In this document: positions 5,993-6,757 of the stretch, piece after piece | Layout: every line of letters starts with the position of its first letter | Numbering within the stretch: position 1 is the first letter of the stretch | The notes under the pieces: generated by a model | Told to the model about the DNA's origin: nothing | Databases searched by the model: none | What the model saw: only the letters and a program-made list of their open reading frames with translations | Assembly (NCBI GenBank): GCA_018065225.1 | Contig: JAGHTS010000314.1 | Location: forward strand, 1 to 6,757 | Direction: 5' to 3' | From: Candidatus Phascolarctobacterium caballi | GTDB taxonomy: Bacteria > Bacillota > Negativicutes > Acidaminococcales > Acidaminococcaceae | DNA length: 6,757 bases | Translations under genes and position numbers: made by a program

Positions 5993-6757
5993 TTAGAACG
6001 CATAATTCAAATTAAAGTTCCACTTGTTGTCCCTTATCGTCTTGCCTTTGCTGTACCTGTACAAAAGTTCAAATAACAGGTTTTGGTATGCCGCTGTCAG
6101 TGCCGCCTTGATGTAATATTGTCCGCTGTCCACTATGTCAAAACCGATAATGTCATAGGCTCCGCCATAGCTGAACTTTTGGGTGCTGTCCCTGTCTCCC
6201 AAGTTCCACTCATAGCCGCCTTCCAATAGCGAACCAAAGTCCCAACCCTCCGATGTTTTAAGACGGCTGCGTAATGCCAACCCCACCGGTACTGTGAACA
6301 GATCGGCATTGTCCACGTCAAACCTGCCGCCCAAACTGTTAGTGAAGTCCTTGTTCTGCAACCTGCTGTATCTTGCCCCTAAATATGGTACTAATTTTGA
6401 TGCTTTGCTTAACCGCAGTTCCGCTTCAATTTTCGTGCCTATGCTGTATACATCAACTTTGGGCCTTGCAGTTATTTCTGTATTTGCTATATTGCTGGTC
6501 AGGTCATTGTCCGTATGGGTGTAACTTATATCAGTTACCATATCCACGTCATCCATATCCTGTCTGTGGTAGATGCTTACACCATAATAATCCGCATCAT
6601 TCCTTATTTGCCCTGACTTTTGGCTTGATTCCGTATTGCCGTCCGCATAGGTCAATGCCACCCCGCCAAATCCTTTGCCGTTGCTCCATAAATCGGCACC
6701 CACTGTTGTGCCGTTGTATTGCACCGTGCTGTCCTGTTCCAAACTGCCTGTTTTCAT
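5993..6757 (-). CDS. autotransporter beta-barrel domain, C-terminal part of a gene cut by the window edge
   Basis: The visible 254 residues are the outer-membrane barrel of a type V (autotransporter) secretion protein, which carries its own passenger to the cell surface. The evidence is repeated amphipathic strands with alternating aromatic and polar residues: VGADLWSNGKGFGGVALTYA (19-38), DADYYGVSIYHR (54-65), KLVPYLGARYSRLQ (121-134), FTVPVGLALRSRL (154-166), GYEWNLGDRD (181-190) and the last strand KWNFNLNYAF. The final Phe preceded by alternating hydrophobic residues is the usual signal for the barrel-assembly machinery. There is no cysteine, as expected for a barrel. The Met at the extreme edge is almost certainly internal, since no ribosome binding site or signal peptide is visible. 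The passenger, and perhaps the first strand of the barrel, lie beyond 6757. The passenger's role cannot be told from here. Confidence 0.85.
   Translation of the reverse strand: MKTGSLEQDSTVQYNGTTVGADLWSNGKGFGGVALTYADGNTESSQKSGQIRNDADYYGVSIYHRQDMDDVDMVTDISYTHTDNDLTSNIANTEITARPKVDVYSIGTKIEAELRLSKASKLVPYLGARYSRLQNKDFTNSLGGRFDVDNADLFTVPVGLALRSRLKTSEGWDFGSLLEGGYEWNLGDRDSTQKFSYGGAYDIIGFDIVDSGQYYIKAALTAAYQNLLFELLYRYSKGKTIRDNKWNFNLNYAF

Noticed and set aside
6755..6757. Met at the window edge as the start of the autotransporter gene
   Set aside because: No upstream sequence is visible to support a start, and a barrel without signal peptide or passenger is unlikely; it is treated as internal.

Overview
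The window carries five protein-coding genes, in the order radical SAM <- thrC <- | -> nadE | <- cysteine desulfurase-like | <- autotransporter barrel. The DNA is moderately AT-rich. An autotransporter beta-barrel means the organism has an outer membrane. The threonine synthase begins MLYTSTRG, and the radical SAM protein looks like the B12-binding/DUF4080 type; both are, as I recall, common in Firmicutes. Together these fit a diderm anaerobe, perhaps one of the Negativicutes. That placement is tentative, and other gut-associated diderms are not excluded.

Left part (3-2917, minus strand): thrC and a cobalamin-binding radical SAM gene form a two-gene operon with a 4-base overlap. They are divided from the plus-strand nadE (2989-4422) by only 71 bases. 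This gap holds two back-to-back TATAAT boxes that together form a 12-bp palindrome, so the two directions probably share one promoter zone.

The nadE product is the most unusual protein here. Its C-terminal NAD+ synthetase half is complete and resembles the one in long glutamine-dependent enzymes. Its N-terminal glutaminase (nitrilase-fold) half has shrunk to about 160 residues and lacks the catalytic Glu, Lys and Cys. It should depend on free ammonia or on another source of ammonia.

Right part (4423-6757): a 259-base intergenic region with three hairpins separates nadE from a lone NifS/IscS-like gene that converges on it. That gene differs from nadE in codon use and departs from the family at several active-site positions. 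A 34-base terminator-like sequence flanks it as a near-identical direct repeat. One copy contains the gene's own last codons, and the other lies just after the autotransporter gene. This suggests a gene cassette inserted at, or recombined between, terminator copies. The autotransporter gene runs off the right edge; only its C-terminal barrel is visible.

Apart from the thrC/radical SAM operon, nothing in the sequence ties these genes into one pathway.
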